Origin: Candidatus Woesearchaeota archaeon
GTDB lineage: Archaea; Nanobdellota; Nanobdellia; Woesearchaeales; UBA11576
Reading direction: 5' to 3'
DNA: 16,042 nt
Assembly: GCA_027083015.1 (NCBI GenBank)
Contig: JALWQS010000108.1
Coordinates: 1-16,042, forward strand
Below the pieces are notes generated by a model. It did no database searches. It was not told the DNA's origin and saw only the letters and a program-made list of their open reading frames with translations. Shown here in pieces: positions 7,140-13,402 of the stretch. Made by a program: the position numbers and the translations under genes. How positions within the stretch are numbered: the stretch's first letter is position 1; each line of letters starts with the position of its first letter.

Positions 7140-7147
7140 TTTATAAT
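7140..7147 (+). promoter_or_regulatory. TATA box of the candidate ncRNA
   Basis: TTTATAAT is centred at 7143.5. The spacing seen at four protein genes in this window (26.5 bases) would place the start at 7170, which is exactly the first base of a GGCCCAGA stem. No start codon with an ORF follows. Confidence 0.45.
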
Positions 7148-7169
7148 GCTTGTTTTTGAAAAGACCAAA

Positions 7170-7295
7170 GGCCCAGATTGAAGTCTGGCCCCTTGGCACG
7201 TCGAGCTACTACCGTATACCTCAAAACCTTATGGTTTTGAGTGTCCCGAAGGAATATTAAGGTATTTAGTGTCTGATGTCTTGTTTTCTCTCTTT
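7170..7295 (+). ncRNA. Candidate structured noncoding RNA, unknown family
   Basis: From the predicted start at 7170, GG-C-CCAGA (7170-7177) pairs with UCUGG-C-CC (7184-7191) around the loop UUGAAG, with one C/C mismatch. A second hairpin is perfect over nine pairs: CTCAAAACC (7220-7228), loop TTAT, GGTTTTGAG (7233-7241). ATACC (7216-7220) could also pair with GGTAT (7261-7265) to enclose this region, though it competes for one base. A T-rich tract (about 7281-7297) is a plausible end. It does not match tRNA, 5S, SRP RNA or RNase P RNA signatures, and no box C/D or H/ACA pair is convincing. The minus strand also forms the hairpins, so the strand rests on the TATA box alone. Confidence 0.42.
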
Positions 7296-7320
7296 TTCTG
7301 CTCATTAGTTTCTGATCAAA

Positions 7321-7346
7321 AAATATCCTGACGTTTTCACGTCAGG
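7321..7346 (-). terminator. Hairpin-plus-U-run terminator of the ABC exporter operon
   Basis: On the minus strand, CCTGACGT and ACGTCAGG form a perfect 8-pair stem closed by a GAAA tetraloop, followed at once by ATATTTTTT. It lies about 100 bases after the permease stop codon. Flanking GATC-containing arms (7312-7317 and 7348-7353) could extend the stem. This is the bacterial-style intrinsic layout, unusual to see so clearly in an archaeal setting. Confidence 0.6.
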
Positions 7347-7449
7347 CGATCAGGTTGTTATGATGTATGTTCCCAAAAAGACGTAGCATAGTATAGAAAC
7401 TTTTCTTTTAATACCTTCGCTGAAGATTTTTACTTTTTGAAGAAATTGC

Positions 7450-9357
7450 TTATTTTTTTTCCTGTTTTCCTGAGATTTCCGCTTCTGCTTCTTCCGGACT
7501 TTTTATCAGCAGTTCATTAGCAGGGTTTTCTACCTTGGAGATGTCGGGTACGAGTTTCTTAGCTGCTTTTTTTTCTTTGACCATCTGTGGTTCATGCGTT
7601 TTTCTGAAATGAATAAATGCCAGTCTTCTTAATGCTCCTTGTAAGATGACCAATAACAGGAATATTCCTACAGCGTAACCTGCCAGCACTCCAAGATTCA
7701 TTGCCATCTTTGCTAGTGGAAGGTTAAACAATAATGATTGCCTTAATGCTGATTCTGCGATCACGAAGGGGTTCCATTGTACCGCTTGTTTCATCCATTC
7801 TGACAATGCTTCTAAAGGTATGACTAAGTTTGAGAATAGCATGAACAGGCTTCCTAATGTTATTGATGCCAGCGTGGCCGTAGCTTCTGTCCTGAAGAGG
7901 AACCCCATGAACATACCTACAACTATGAATACTGTCGAGGCGAGGAATATTATCAAAGCGACTACTGATAATGACGTCAGGACTTCTGTTTCGAAGAAGA
8001 ATGCTGATACGCTTATGAATATGAGCAGTTGTATGAACAATGCGCTTAATGCTGTAAAGTATGTTGCTAGGCTGAATGTAAAGTAGGATGTGGGTACTAT
8101 GTTGTTTCTGAAGAACGCTTTTGATTTTTTCTCTACAGATACCAGTGTTGTCCCTAATAGTATGCCTGTTATCATGATTATTATGACCAATAATCCTGGG
8201 AAGAGATTGTTGTAGTGTGTTCTTTGTATGGATATGGGCTTTATCTCTGTAGTTATAGGGTTGACTATCTTATCAGGGCTTGTTATCTGGAGAGCATCGA
8301 TCTTCAGAAGTATCTGATCTAGCAATTGGTCAACACCGTCTATGCTTATCAGAAGGTTTTCTATGTCTGTTGTCAGGTTGTTGAATCTTGGCACAACCTG
8401 ATCTTTTTGTTTTTTCATGTTTTCTACTTTTTGTTTTGCGTCTTCAAATGATGTTTTGACTGAAGAGAGTGATTTCTTTATATCGCCTACCTTTGTTGTC
8501 ATGTCTACGTTATTGTTGTCTGTTCCTGTTCTTAGGTCTGAAAGTTTCGTGTCTATCTTATCTAGCTCTTCGTTTATCTTATCAAGGTTTTCCAGCATTG
8601 TCGTATCGTTTCCTGCTTCTGACCTTAAGGATGATGCAGCGCTTGATATTGTATTGCTGCTTGCGCTTATCTCATTGAAAGCTTCCTGGACATCTGTCTC
8701 TACATCTCCCACTAACAACAGTATCTCATCTGCTTTTTTCTCTGAATCATCTATATTTGCATCGAATGATACGTTCAGGTCTATCCCTTTCACTCCAAGT
8801 TTTGCTCCGCTTGCTACATCTTTTATCTCATCAACGCTCTGTTTCAGGAAGTCAAGTTTTCCTTTTCCTGTATTGGTCCTGTCCTTTACGTACCATAACC
8901 TGTCCAGCAGGTCTTTTGTCAGGTCTTTTGTTATCTCTGTGTTTCTTTCCGAAACTCTTGCTTCCATGACGTCCAGTATGAGCCAGACAAGATCTATCTG
9001 TCCGTAATCCACATAGAATGTTACTTTATTGGTCTTGTCTGCTCCTAGTTTCATCCCTGGCGGAAATAGTATGCATGCTTGTGACTCTGAACGTTTGACT
9101 GAACTTATGCAGTTCTCCAGAGAGTCTTGCCTTAACACCCTGAAGTTCTGGTTTTTCATCTTTGTCACTAGTGATTCTGAAAGATCTGAATAGCTTGGGG
9201 AATAAGTTGATGCTGTAAGTACAAAGGTTGATGAGTGCGAGAATGCCATCCCTAACAGTGATACTAATAGCAGTGGACCTATGAATATTATCAATGCTGA
9301 TGTTTTGCTTCTCAGCAACAGCTTGAAGTTTTTTAGTACCAGATTTATTATTTTCAT
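7450..9357 (-). CDS. ABC-2 type exporter permease with large coiled-coil ectodomain
   Basis: The 635-residue membrane subunit has one N-terminal segment (about 21-40). A long extracytoplasmic region (41-380) follows, with predicted coiled coil from about 165 to 355 (for example TMLENLDKINEELDKIDTKL). Five more segments follow at about 386-407, 428-453, 460-486, 493-513 and 554-574, then a charged cytoplasmic tail of about 55 residues. One membrane segment, a big loop, then a block of five is the layout of ABC-2 exporters (PF12698-type, also YhgE/Pip-like). Its ATG overlaps the stop of the ATPase gene by four bases (ATGA), so they form one transporter. The substrate is unknown; drug, lipid or polymer export is possible. 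The ectodomain suggests contact with the cell surface or a partner. Confidence 0.88.
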   Translation of the reverse strand: MKIINLVLKNFKLLLRSKTSALIIFIGPLLLVSLLGMAFSHSSTFVLTASTYSPSYSDLSESLVTKMKNQNFRVLRQDSLENCISSVKRSESQACILFPPGMKLGADKTNKVTFYVDYGQIDLVWLILDVMEARVSERNTEITKDLTKDLLDRLWYVKDRTNTGKGKLDFLKQSVDEIKDVASGAKLGVKGIDLNVSFDANIDDSEKKADEILLLVGDVETDVQEAFNEISASSNTISSAASSLRSEAGNDTTMLENLDKINEELDKIDTKLSDLRTGTDNNNVDMTTKVGDIKKSLSSVKTSFEDAKQKVENMKKQKDQVVPRFNNLTTDIENLLISIDGVDQLLDQILLKIDALQITSPDKIVNPITTEIKPISIQRTHYNNLFPGLLVIIIMITGILLGTTLVSVEKKSKAFFRNNIVPTSYFTFSLATYFTALSALFIQLLIFISVSAFFFETEVLTSLSVVALIIFLASTVFIVVGMFMGFLFRTEATATLASITLGSLFMLFSNLVIPLEALSEWMKQAVQWNPFVIAESALRQSLLFNLPLAKMAMNLGVLAGYAVGIFLLLVILQGALRRLAFIHFRKTHEPQMVKEKKAAKKLVPDISKVENPANELLIKSPEEAEAEISGKQEKK

Positions 9358-10586
9358 TGTTCTTCCTGTTTTCTTGCTAACATCTCGAATATCTCTCCTA
9401 AGTGCGCATCTGAGACGTCGAGTGAGACTATCTTTTCATCTATTCTTTCTATGGCTCTGAGTATCTTACTAAGGTTTTTGCTTGCTCTGTTGGTATATAA
9501 TAGCAGGTTCCCTTCTTTTTCGAACATCCTGTCTATCACCAGTTTTTCTTTCCTTAGTCTTCTCATTATGTTATCATAATCTTGTGATTCCACTCTTATC
9601 CTTATCTCCTGGTAGCCTGCAAACAATTCTTTGAGCTCTTCCAAAGATCCGTACCCCACTATCTTCTTTCCATGCAATATCGCTATCTTTGAGCACAATC
9701 TTTCTACTTCTTCCAATATGTGCGATGCTATGATTACTGTTTTTCCTTGTTTGTGTATCTCTTTTATCAGGTTCCATAATTGTCTTCTCATCACCGGATC
9801 TAGGTCTGATGTCGGTTCGTCTAGGAAGAGTATTTCTGGCTCGTGTATCATTGCGCATGCGACGTCCAGTCTTCTTTGCATTCCACCTGAGAGGTTTGAT
9901 GCTAAGGTGTCTTTTTCTTCCTGCAATCCCACCATCTTTATCAGTTGTGCTGATCGTTCTTTGATCTTTTTTCTTTTTAGTCCGTATAGTGATCCATAGA
10001 GCTGCAGGTTCTCTTCAACTGTCAGGTGTTCGTAGAAGGAGGGCATCTGTGATGCGTAACCGATCTTTCTTCTTAGTCTTGTCTGATTGTTATAGACTGA
10101 TACATAATCAGGTTTTTCTGGATTGTTCTTTTCGAAGAGGATATCTCTTCTGACCTGAACATCTCCGCTTGTCGGGTTTATAACTCCTGCCATGAGTTGA
10201 AAGAGTGTTGTCTTTCCGCTTCCGCTCATGCCTATAAGTCCGAAGATGTCTCCCTTGTCTATCTCAAAATTCACTTCTTTGAGGACTAGTTTCTTGTTGA
10301 AGCTTTTGCTTATCCCTTTGATGGTTAGTATCGGTCTTTTTTCTAATGGTTGATCAAAAGGATAGCTTACTTTTAGCGGTGTGTGTTTTATTATGTGTAA
10401 TGCTGGGTGTTCCGTGTTTCTCTTTTTCGCGTTTTTTGTATCCTTCGTGTTTTTTGGATTTTTAGAATTTTGAAGATTCTGAAGATTGTTAGGATTCTCT
10501 GGGTCTTTAGGGTTTTTGTTTTGCGACCTTTTCTTTTTAGGTTTAGAAATAGCTTTGCCTCTATCCACCTCTTTTTTTTCGGCCAT
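9354..10586 (-). CDS. ABC exporter ATPase with low-complexity N-terminal extension
   Basis: The 410-residue ATPase pairs with the permease it overlaps. The nucleotide-binding domain starts near residue 86 (ILTIKGISKSF). It has Walker A GMSGSGKTT (119-127), Q-loop Gln180, signature LSGGMQ (232-237), Walker B ILFLDEP with Glu257, and the switch His289 in ASHILEE. Every catalytic motif is intact, so it should hydrolyse ATP. Residues about 325-410 form a C-terminal accessory domain, as in CcmA/drug-exporter ATPases. The first 85 residues are an unusual Lys/Asn/Pro-rich extension with eight Asn-x-x tripeptides at 31-54. A TATA box at 10613-10621 predicts a leader of about 5 bases. The start could be shorter, but no better-supported ATG is seen. 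Confidence 0.93.
   Translation of the reverse strand: MAEKKEVDRGKAISKPKKKRSQNKNPKDPENPNNLQNLQNSKNPKNTKDTKNAKKRNTEHPALHIIKHTPLKVSYPFDQPLEKRPILTIKGISKSFNKKLVLKEVNFEIDKGDIFGLIGMSGSGKTTLFQLMAGVINPTSGDVQVRRDILFEKNNPEKPDYVSVYNNQTRLRRKIGYASQMPSFYEHLTVEENLQLYGSLYGLKRKKIKERSAQLIKMVGLQEEKDTLASNLSGGMQRRLDVACAMIHEPEILFLDEPTSDLDPVMRRQLWNLIKEIHKQGKTVIIASHILEEVERLCSKIAILHGKKIVGYGSLEELKELFAGYQEIRIRVESQDYDNIMRRLRKEKLVIDRMFEKEGNLLLYTNRASKNLSKILRAIERIDEKIVSLDVSDAHLGEIFEMLARKQEEQ
10425..10496 (-). repeat. Eight degenerate 9-base repeats coding for Asn-x-x tripeptides
   Basis: Within the ATPase gene, residues 31-54 read NPN NLQ NLQ NSK NPK NTK DTK NAK. At the DNA level each unit is 9 bases, mostly beginning AAT or AAC on the coding strand. 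The units drift from T/C-containing to A-rich from 5' to 3'. This looks like an expanded microsatellite in a disordered tail. Confidence 0.75.
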
Positions 10587-10612
10587 GTTCTTTTTAAACC
10601 ACTATTTAAGCA

Positions 10613-10621
10613 TATATAAAG
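10613..10621 (-). promoter_or_regulatory. TATA box of the ABC exporter operon
   Basis: The minus strand reads CTTTATATA, centred about 31 bases from the ATG at 10586. The spacing matches that of the MATCAP-like gene and predicts a very short leader. It is divergent from the SRP54 promoter, about 45 bases away. Confidence 0.5.
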
Positions 10622-10656
10622 TTTACTTTTTTTCTTCTTCTTGAAGACATGAAACA

Positions 10657-10664
10657 TTTATAAA
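10657..10664 (+). promoter_or_regulatory. TATA box of srp54
   Basis: TTTATAAA is preceded by a purine-rich GAAACA that fits a BRE. The centre is 26.5 bases from the ATG at 10687, predicting a leaderless transcript. No ribosome site precedes the ATG. Confidence 0.65.
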
Positions 10665-10686
10665 GGCATTTGTTATCCTTTCCTTT

Positions 10687-12072
10687 ATGGTGCTTGAAAA
10701 GTTAGGCTCTAATCTTAAGAATACCCTGCAAAAGATCAGTAAGGCGGTTTTTGTAGATGATAAGCTGATCAATGAGCTTGTTAAGGATATCCAACGCGCT
10801 CTTCTTCAGTCTGATGTTAATGTTAAGATGGTCTTTCAGCTTTCTAAGGATATCAAAGAGCGTATCAAGAAGGAGGATACTCCTGCTGGTCTCACAAAGA
10901 AAGAATACTTGATTAAGATTGTTTATGAAGAACTGGTTAAGTTTCTTGGTTCTGAACCTGCTAAGATTGAGATATCTAAGAGACCAACTAAGATCATGCT
11001 TGTCGGTCTTTTTGGTCACGGTAAAACCACTACTTCTGCTAAGCTTGCTAAGTATTTTCAGAAACGTGGTTATAAGGTTGCTTTGATGTCTACTGATACC
11101 TGGCGTCCTGCTGCTTTTGAACAGCTTCGGCAGTTAGGTTCTCAGATCAACGTTCCTGTCTTCGGGAATCCTAAAGCTGAACACCCTGTTGATATTTATC
11201 AGGAGTTCGAGCCTAAACTCAAGGATTTTGATATTGTAATCATTGATACTGCTGGTCGTGATGCTTTGAATGATGAGCTTATCGAGGAATTGAATGCTAT
11301 AAATTCTGCTGTCCAGGCTGATGAGCGTCTTCTTGTTATAGGCGGTGATGTTGGTCAGGCTGCTGAGAATCAGGCTAAGACGTTTCATGAGACCTGCAAC
11401 ATCACTGGTGTGATCATCACTAAGCTTGAAGGTACCGCTAAGGGCGGTGGTGCTCTTATCGCCTGTTCGGTTACTGGCGCTAAGGTTAAGTTTATCGGTG
11501 TTGGTGAGAAGATTGATGATCTTGAGCCTTATGTTCCTGAACGTTTCGTCGGCAAGATTCTTGGTATGGGCGACTTAGAGGGCCTTTTGGAGAAGGCTCG
11601 CGAGGCTATTTCCGAGGAGGAAGCGCAGGATCTTGGTGCTAAGCTCCTTAAGGGAGAATTTAATCTTATAGATCTTTATGAACAGATGAATGCTATGAAG
11701 AAGATGGGGTCTATAGGTAAGCTTTTGGAGATGATTCCCGGTATGGGTCAGCTCAAGATTCCCAAGGAAGCTCTTAAGGTTCAGGAGGGTAAGCTTGAAA
11801 AATGGAAGTATATTATTGATTCTTGCACTAAGGAGGAACTTGAGGATCCTGAGAATGTCATGACTGCTCAGCGTATTGACCGTATAGCTAAAGGTGCAGG
11901 TGTTCATCCTAATGATGTTCGTGAGCTTCTTAAGCAGTACCGTCAGGGCAAGAAAATGATGAAGAGTATGAAAGGTATGGGCGGTCCACCTAAGCAGATG
12001 GAGAAGATGATGAAGCGTATGGGTGGTGCCAAGGGTTTGATGCCTGGCATGAAGCCCGGTAAGTTCAGGTAG
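10687..12072 (+). CDS. srp54: Signal recognition particle GTPase SRP54
   Basis: SRP54 binds signal sequences and 7S RNA and delivers ribosomes to the membrane receptor FtsY. The 461-residue protein has the N domain (1-98), the G domain (about 99-300) and the methionine-rich M domain (about 320-461). In the G domain, P-loop GLFGHGKTT is at 107-115, DTWRPAAFEQ at 137-146, DTAGR at 187-191, TKLEG at 245-249, and the GMGD closing motif at 293-296. The guanine-specificity motif is normally TKLDG, so Glu248 replaces the usual Asp. The P-loop His111 is also atypical (usually Ser or Asn). M-domain landmarks include IPGMG (350-354) and AQRIDRIAKGAG (394-405), the RNA-binding region. The C-terminus is rich in Met, Lys and Gly. 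It is otherwise full length and a single-gene unit. Confidence 0.97.
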   Translation: MVLEKLGSNLKNTLQKISKAVFVDDKLINELVKDIQRALLQSDVNVKMVFQLSKDIKERIKKEDTPAGLTKKEYLIKIVYEELVKFLGSEPAKIEISKRPTKIMLVGLFGHGKTTTSAKLAKYFQKRGYKVALMSTDTWRPAAFEQLRQLGSQINVPVFGNPKAEHPVDIYQEFEPKLKDFDIVIIDTAGRDALNDELIEELNAINSAVQADERLLVIGGDVGQAAENQAKTFHETCNITGVIITKLEGTAKGGGALIACSVTGAKVKFIGVGEKIDDLEPYVPERFVGKILGMGDLEGLLEKAREAISEEEAQDLGAKLLKGEFNLIDLYEQMNAMKKMGSIGKLLEMIPGMGQLKIPKEALKVQEGKLEKWKYIIDSCTKEELEDPENVMTAQRIDRIAKGAGVHPNDVRELLKQYRQGKKMMKSMKGMGGPPKQMEKMMKRMGGAKGLMPGMKPGKFR

Positions 12073-12082
12073 ATCTGACTTC

Positions 12083-12334
12083 TTAATCTGTTAGTCTTAT
12101 GACTTTTGTACCTTCCTTGACTGGTTTCTCTGTCTTTAGTCCCACTTCCTCTCCTGCTTTTGCTTCTTCTATGTTCTTGTGGTTTATCTGCATGGACTCT
12201 ACGGTCTGTACAAAGGGTTGTTCTCCTTCGAATCGTATCTTATCTCCTACCTTTAGTTCCTTGTCAAGTTTTAGTACGCAGACGCTTACTCTGTCAAAAA
12301 AATGTGTTACTTTTCCTATCTCTTCTTCTGGCAT
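12083..12334 (-). CDS. Free-standing EF-Tu domain 2-like translation factor protein
   Basis: The 83-residue protein is a single beta-barrel like domain 2 of EF-Tu/IF2-type GTPases. EIGKVTHFFDRVSVCVLKLD, LKVGDKIRFEG, then TVESMQINHKNIEEAKAGEE and VGLK are the characteristic strands; KVGD and the SMQ-N/H-K-IEEA-AG-EVGL pattern are the strongest clues. No GTPase domain is attached. Such small proteins are annotated in many archaea as translation elongation factor-like, with role unproven. I place the start at ATG 12334 because GAGGTG (12341-12346) sits 6 bases before it; a frame starting at GTG 12343 would lie inside that ribosome site. It is convergent with SRP54, 10 bases apart. Confidence 0.88.
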   Translation of the reverse strand: MPEEEIGKVTHFFDRVSVCVLKLDKELKVGDKIRFEGEQPFVQTVESMQINHKNIEEAKAGEEVGLKTEKPVKEGTKVIRLTD

Positions 12335-12369
12335 GGTTCTCACCTCTTCTTGATTGGATATACCTAAAT

Positions 12370-12377
12370 TATTTAAA
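12370..12377 (+). promoter_or_regulatory. TATA box of the 3'-phosphoesterase gene
   Basis: TATTTAAA is centred 26.5 bases before the ATG at 12400, predicting a leaderless mRNA. It rules out the much longer in-frame reading that begins at 12160, antisense to the EF-Tu domain 2-like gene. The palindromic TTTAAA could also serve the minus-strand gene. Confidence 0.6.
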
Positions 12378-12399
12378 CATTGCTGGTTTCTTTGTTGCT

Positions 12400-12858
12400 A
12401 TGCCCTCTAAGACCCCATCAACTAAGTCAGATAGGTCATCTAAGTCCTCAGGAGGTTCCGGTCATAAGAGACATAGTCCTGTCTTTGTTGTTCAGAAGCA
12501 CTATGCTTCTCATCTTCATTGGGATTTTCGTCTTGAATTGGATGGCGTCCTTAAGTCTTGGGCTGTTCCTAAGGAACCTGTTTCTGACTCTGCTGTTAAG
12601 CGTTTGGCTGTTCAGGTTGAGGATCATGATTTGGGTTATGCTTCTTTTGAAGGTGTAATCCCTGAAAGTCAGTACGGCGCTGGCAGGGTTGAGATCTGGG
12701 ATTCTGGGACTTTTGATCTTGAGCATCGTTCTAAGGACAAGCTAGTCTTTCATCTTCATGGGAAAAGGTTAAAAGGAAGGTTCACTATCCTTCGTTTTCC
12801 TAAGGCCGGGCCTAAGGATTGGCTTTTGTTCAAGACTAAAGAGGAGCATAAGCTATGA
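12400..12858 (+). CDS. Stand-alone LigD-type 3'-phosphoesterase (DNA repair)
   Basis: The 152-residue protein is the phosphoesterase domain found at the start of bacterial LigD, here alone. After a disordered Ser/Lys tail (1-25) comes FVVQKHYASHLHWDFRLELD (29-48), with His34, His40, Asp42 and Arg44 in the conserved metal and phosphate pocket. Next are WAVPKEP (54-60), VEDHDLGYASFEG with His76 and Tyr80, and the C-terminal GKRLKGRFTILRF and WLLFKTK. Family members remove 3'-terminal ribonucleosides and 3'-phosphates at DNA ends, leaving ends that can be ligated. No ligase, polymerase or Ku gene is in this window. The start is set by the TATA spacing and the onset of the disordered tail. A further in-frame extension upstream is antisense shadow. 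Confidence 0.93.
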   Translation: MPSKTPSTKSDRSSKSSGGSGHKRHSPVFVVQKHYASHLHWDFRLELDGVLKSWAVPKEPVSDSAVKRLAVQVEDHDLGYASFEGVIPESQYGAGRVEIWDSGTFDLEHRSKDKLVFHLHGKRLKGRFTILRFPKAGPKDWLLFKTKEEHKL

Positions 12859-12911
12859 TGAGCCGATGATGGCTTGGTCTGTCATCATTTGGATTGGTAT
12901 GAGGTGTTTTT

Positions 12912-13061
12912 ATGGATCTTCCCGAAGAAAAGGATTTATTGCGGCGTAAGAAGAAGTCTAAGCTGGACGAAGAGATTGATGATCTTTTTGATTATGATGA
13001 GGATTCGGATTTCCCTCTTACCGAGAAAAAAACCAAGGAAAAAAAGATTAAGAGGGTATGA
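12912..13061 (+). CDS. 49-residue highly charged microprotein
   Basis: An ATG at 12912 opens a 49-codon frame ending in TGA. GAGGTG (12901-12906) lies exactly 5 bases upstream, the same site and spacing as at the basic protein gene, which is the main support. Residues 1-18 are mixed charged with RRKKKSK. Residues 19-33 (DEEIDDLFDYDEDSD) are acidic with a Phe and a Tyr. Residues 39-49 are lysine-rich. It has no membrane segment and is probably disordered. It begins 53 bases after the 3'-phosphoesterase and may be transcribed with it. The acidic-hydrophobic patch resembles a short docking motif, but no family is recognised and no function is assigned. Confidence 0.6.
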   Translation: MDLPEEKDLLRRKKKSKLDEEIDDLFDYDEDSDFPLTEKKTKEKKIKRV

Positions 13062-13066
13062 ATAGA

Positions 13067-13315
13067 TTATTTTTTCTTTGTTGTTCTTTTTTTTGTTATC
13101 TTTTTCACTGTTTTCTTGACAGGTTTCTTCTTTGCTGCTTTTTTCTTTGTTGTTGATTTCTTTGCCACCTTCTTTGATGTTTTCTTTACAGGCTTTTTCT
13201 TTACTGCCGCTTTTTTGGTCATTCTTTTCTTGATGGGTTTCTTTTTAGCTGCAGGTTTTTTTGTTGTTGATTTTTTTGCCGTGTTCTTTGATGTTTTCTT
13301 TTTTGCACAAGCCAT
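13067..13315 (-). CDS. Histone H1-like Lys/Ala/Pro/Thr-rich basic protein
   Basis: The 82-residue protein is almost entirely Lys, Ala, Thr, Ser, Pro and Val with no acidic residue, like the tails of linker histones and bacterial H1-like proteins. It contains a duplication: residues 13-30 and 51-68 match at 16 of 18 positions (AKKSTTKKPAAKKKPIKK and AKKSTTKKKAAKKKPVKK), 38 residues apart. It is probably disordered and binds DNA or RNA. The start is certain: GAGGTG (13321-13326) is 5 bases before the ATG. It is transcribed toward the 49-residue gene, with 5 bases between stops. It sits 87 bases after the GTPase and has a TATA-like GATTTAAAAC near 13375-13384. A chromatin role is inferred from composition only. 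Confidence 0.8.
   Translation of the reverse strand: MACAKKKTSKNTAKKSTTKKPAAKKKPIKKRMTKKAAVKKKPVKKTSKKVAKKSTTKKKAAKKKPVKKTVKKITKKRTTKKK
13090..13290 (-). repeat. Duplicated 114-base coding repeat in the basic protein gene
   Basis: The DNA coding for residues 13-30 recurs for residues 51-68, a period of 114 bases. Shared stretches such as TTTCTT, GTTGTTGATTT and CTTTGATGTTTTCTTT are visible on the plus strand. This indicates an internal duplication with later drift; boundaries are approximate. Confidence 0.6.
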
Positions 13316-13402
13316 TTGTTCACCTCTTGTTTTTTATGCTCGTTTGGAGCAGATACTTCTAATGAGAATTTTTTGTTTTAAATCTTTCGTCAGTTTTCTT
13401 GT

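Larger units (their letters stand above)
6994..7449. other. 456-base gene-free stretch between convergent thrS and the ABC operon
   Basis: I see no ORF with a plausible start and composition on either strand. The stretch contains, in order: T-rich sequence just after thrS (about 7025-7060) that could terminate it; a small hairpin CTTCA-TCGT-TGAAG at 7119-7132; a TATA box and structured candidate ncRNA (7140-7295); and a hairpin followed by a U-run on the minus strand (7321-7346). A weak hairpin CTTC-GCT-GAAG with downstream T-runs lies at about 7415-7438 on the plus strand. Confidence 0.7.

Noticed and set aside
7165..7195. tRNA-like anticodon arm (CCAGA-CTTCAA-TCTGG on the minus strand, resembling a UCA anticodon loop)
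   Set aside because: The loop has six bases, not seven, and no acceptor, D or T arms can be built around it.
7244..7260. CCGAAGGAA resembling the SRP RNA helix 8 loop, near srp54
   Set aside because: The paired GTCAGG side and the AGCAG loop are absent and the segment is too short for 7S RNA.
8417..9007. 196-residue plus-strand frame opposite the permease coiled-coil region
   Set aside because: Its Ser/Phe-rich composition mirrors the opposite strand; it has no start signal or domain.
12160..12399. 80-residue N-terminal extension of the 3'-phosphoesterase
   Set aside because: It runs antisense to the EF-Tu domain 2-like gene and lies mostly upstream of the TATA box that sets the 12400 start.
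12853..12895. Possible box C/D RNA (ATGATGA at the end of the phosphoesterase gene, then an ATGATG...CATCAT inverted repeat)
   Set aside because: There is no CUGA box D at a suitable distance, and the match overlaps the stop codon.
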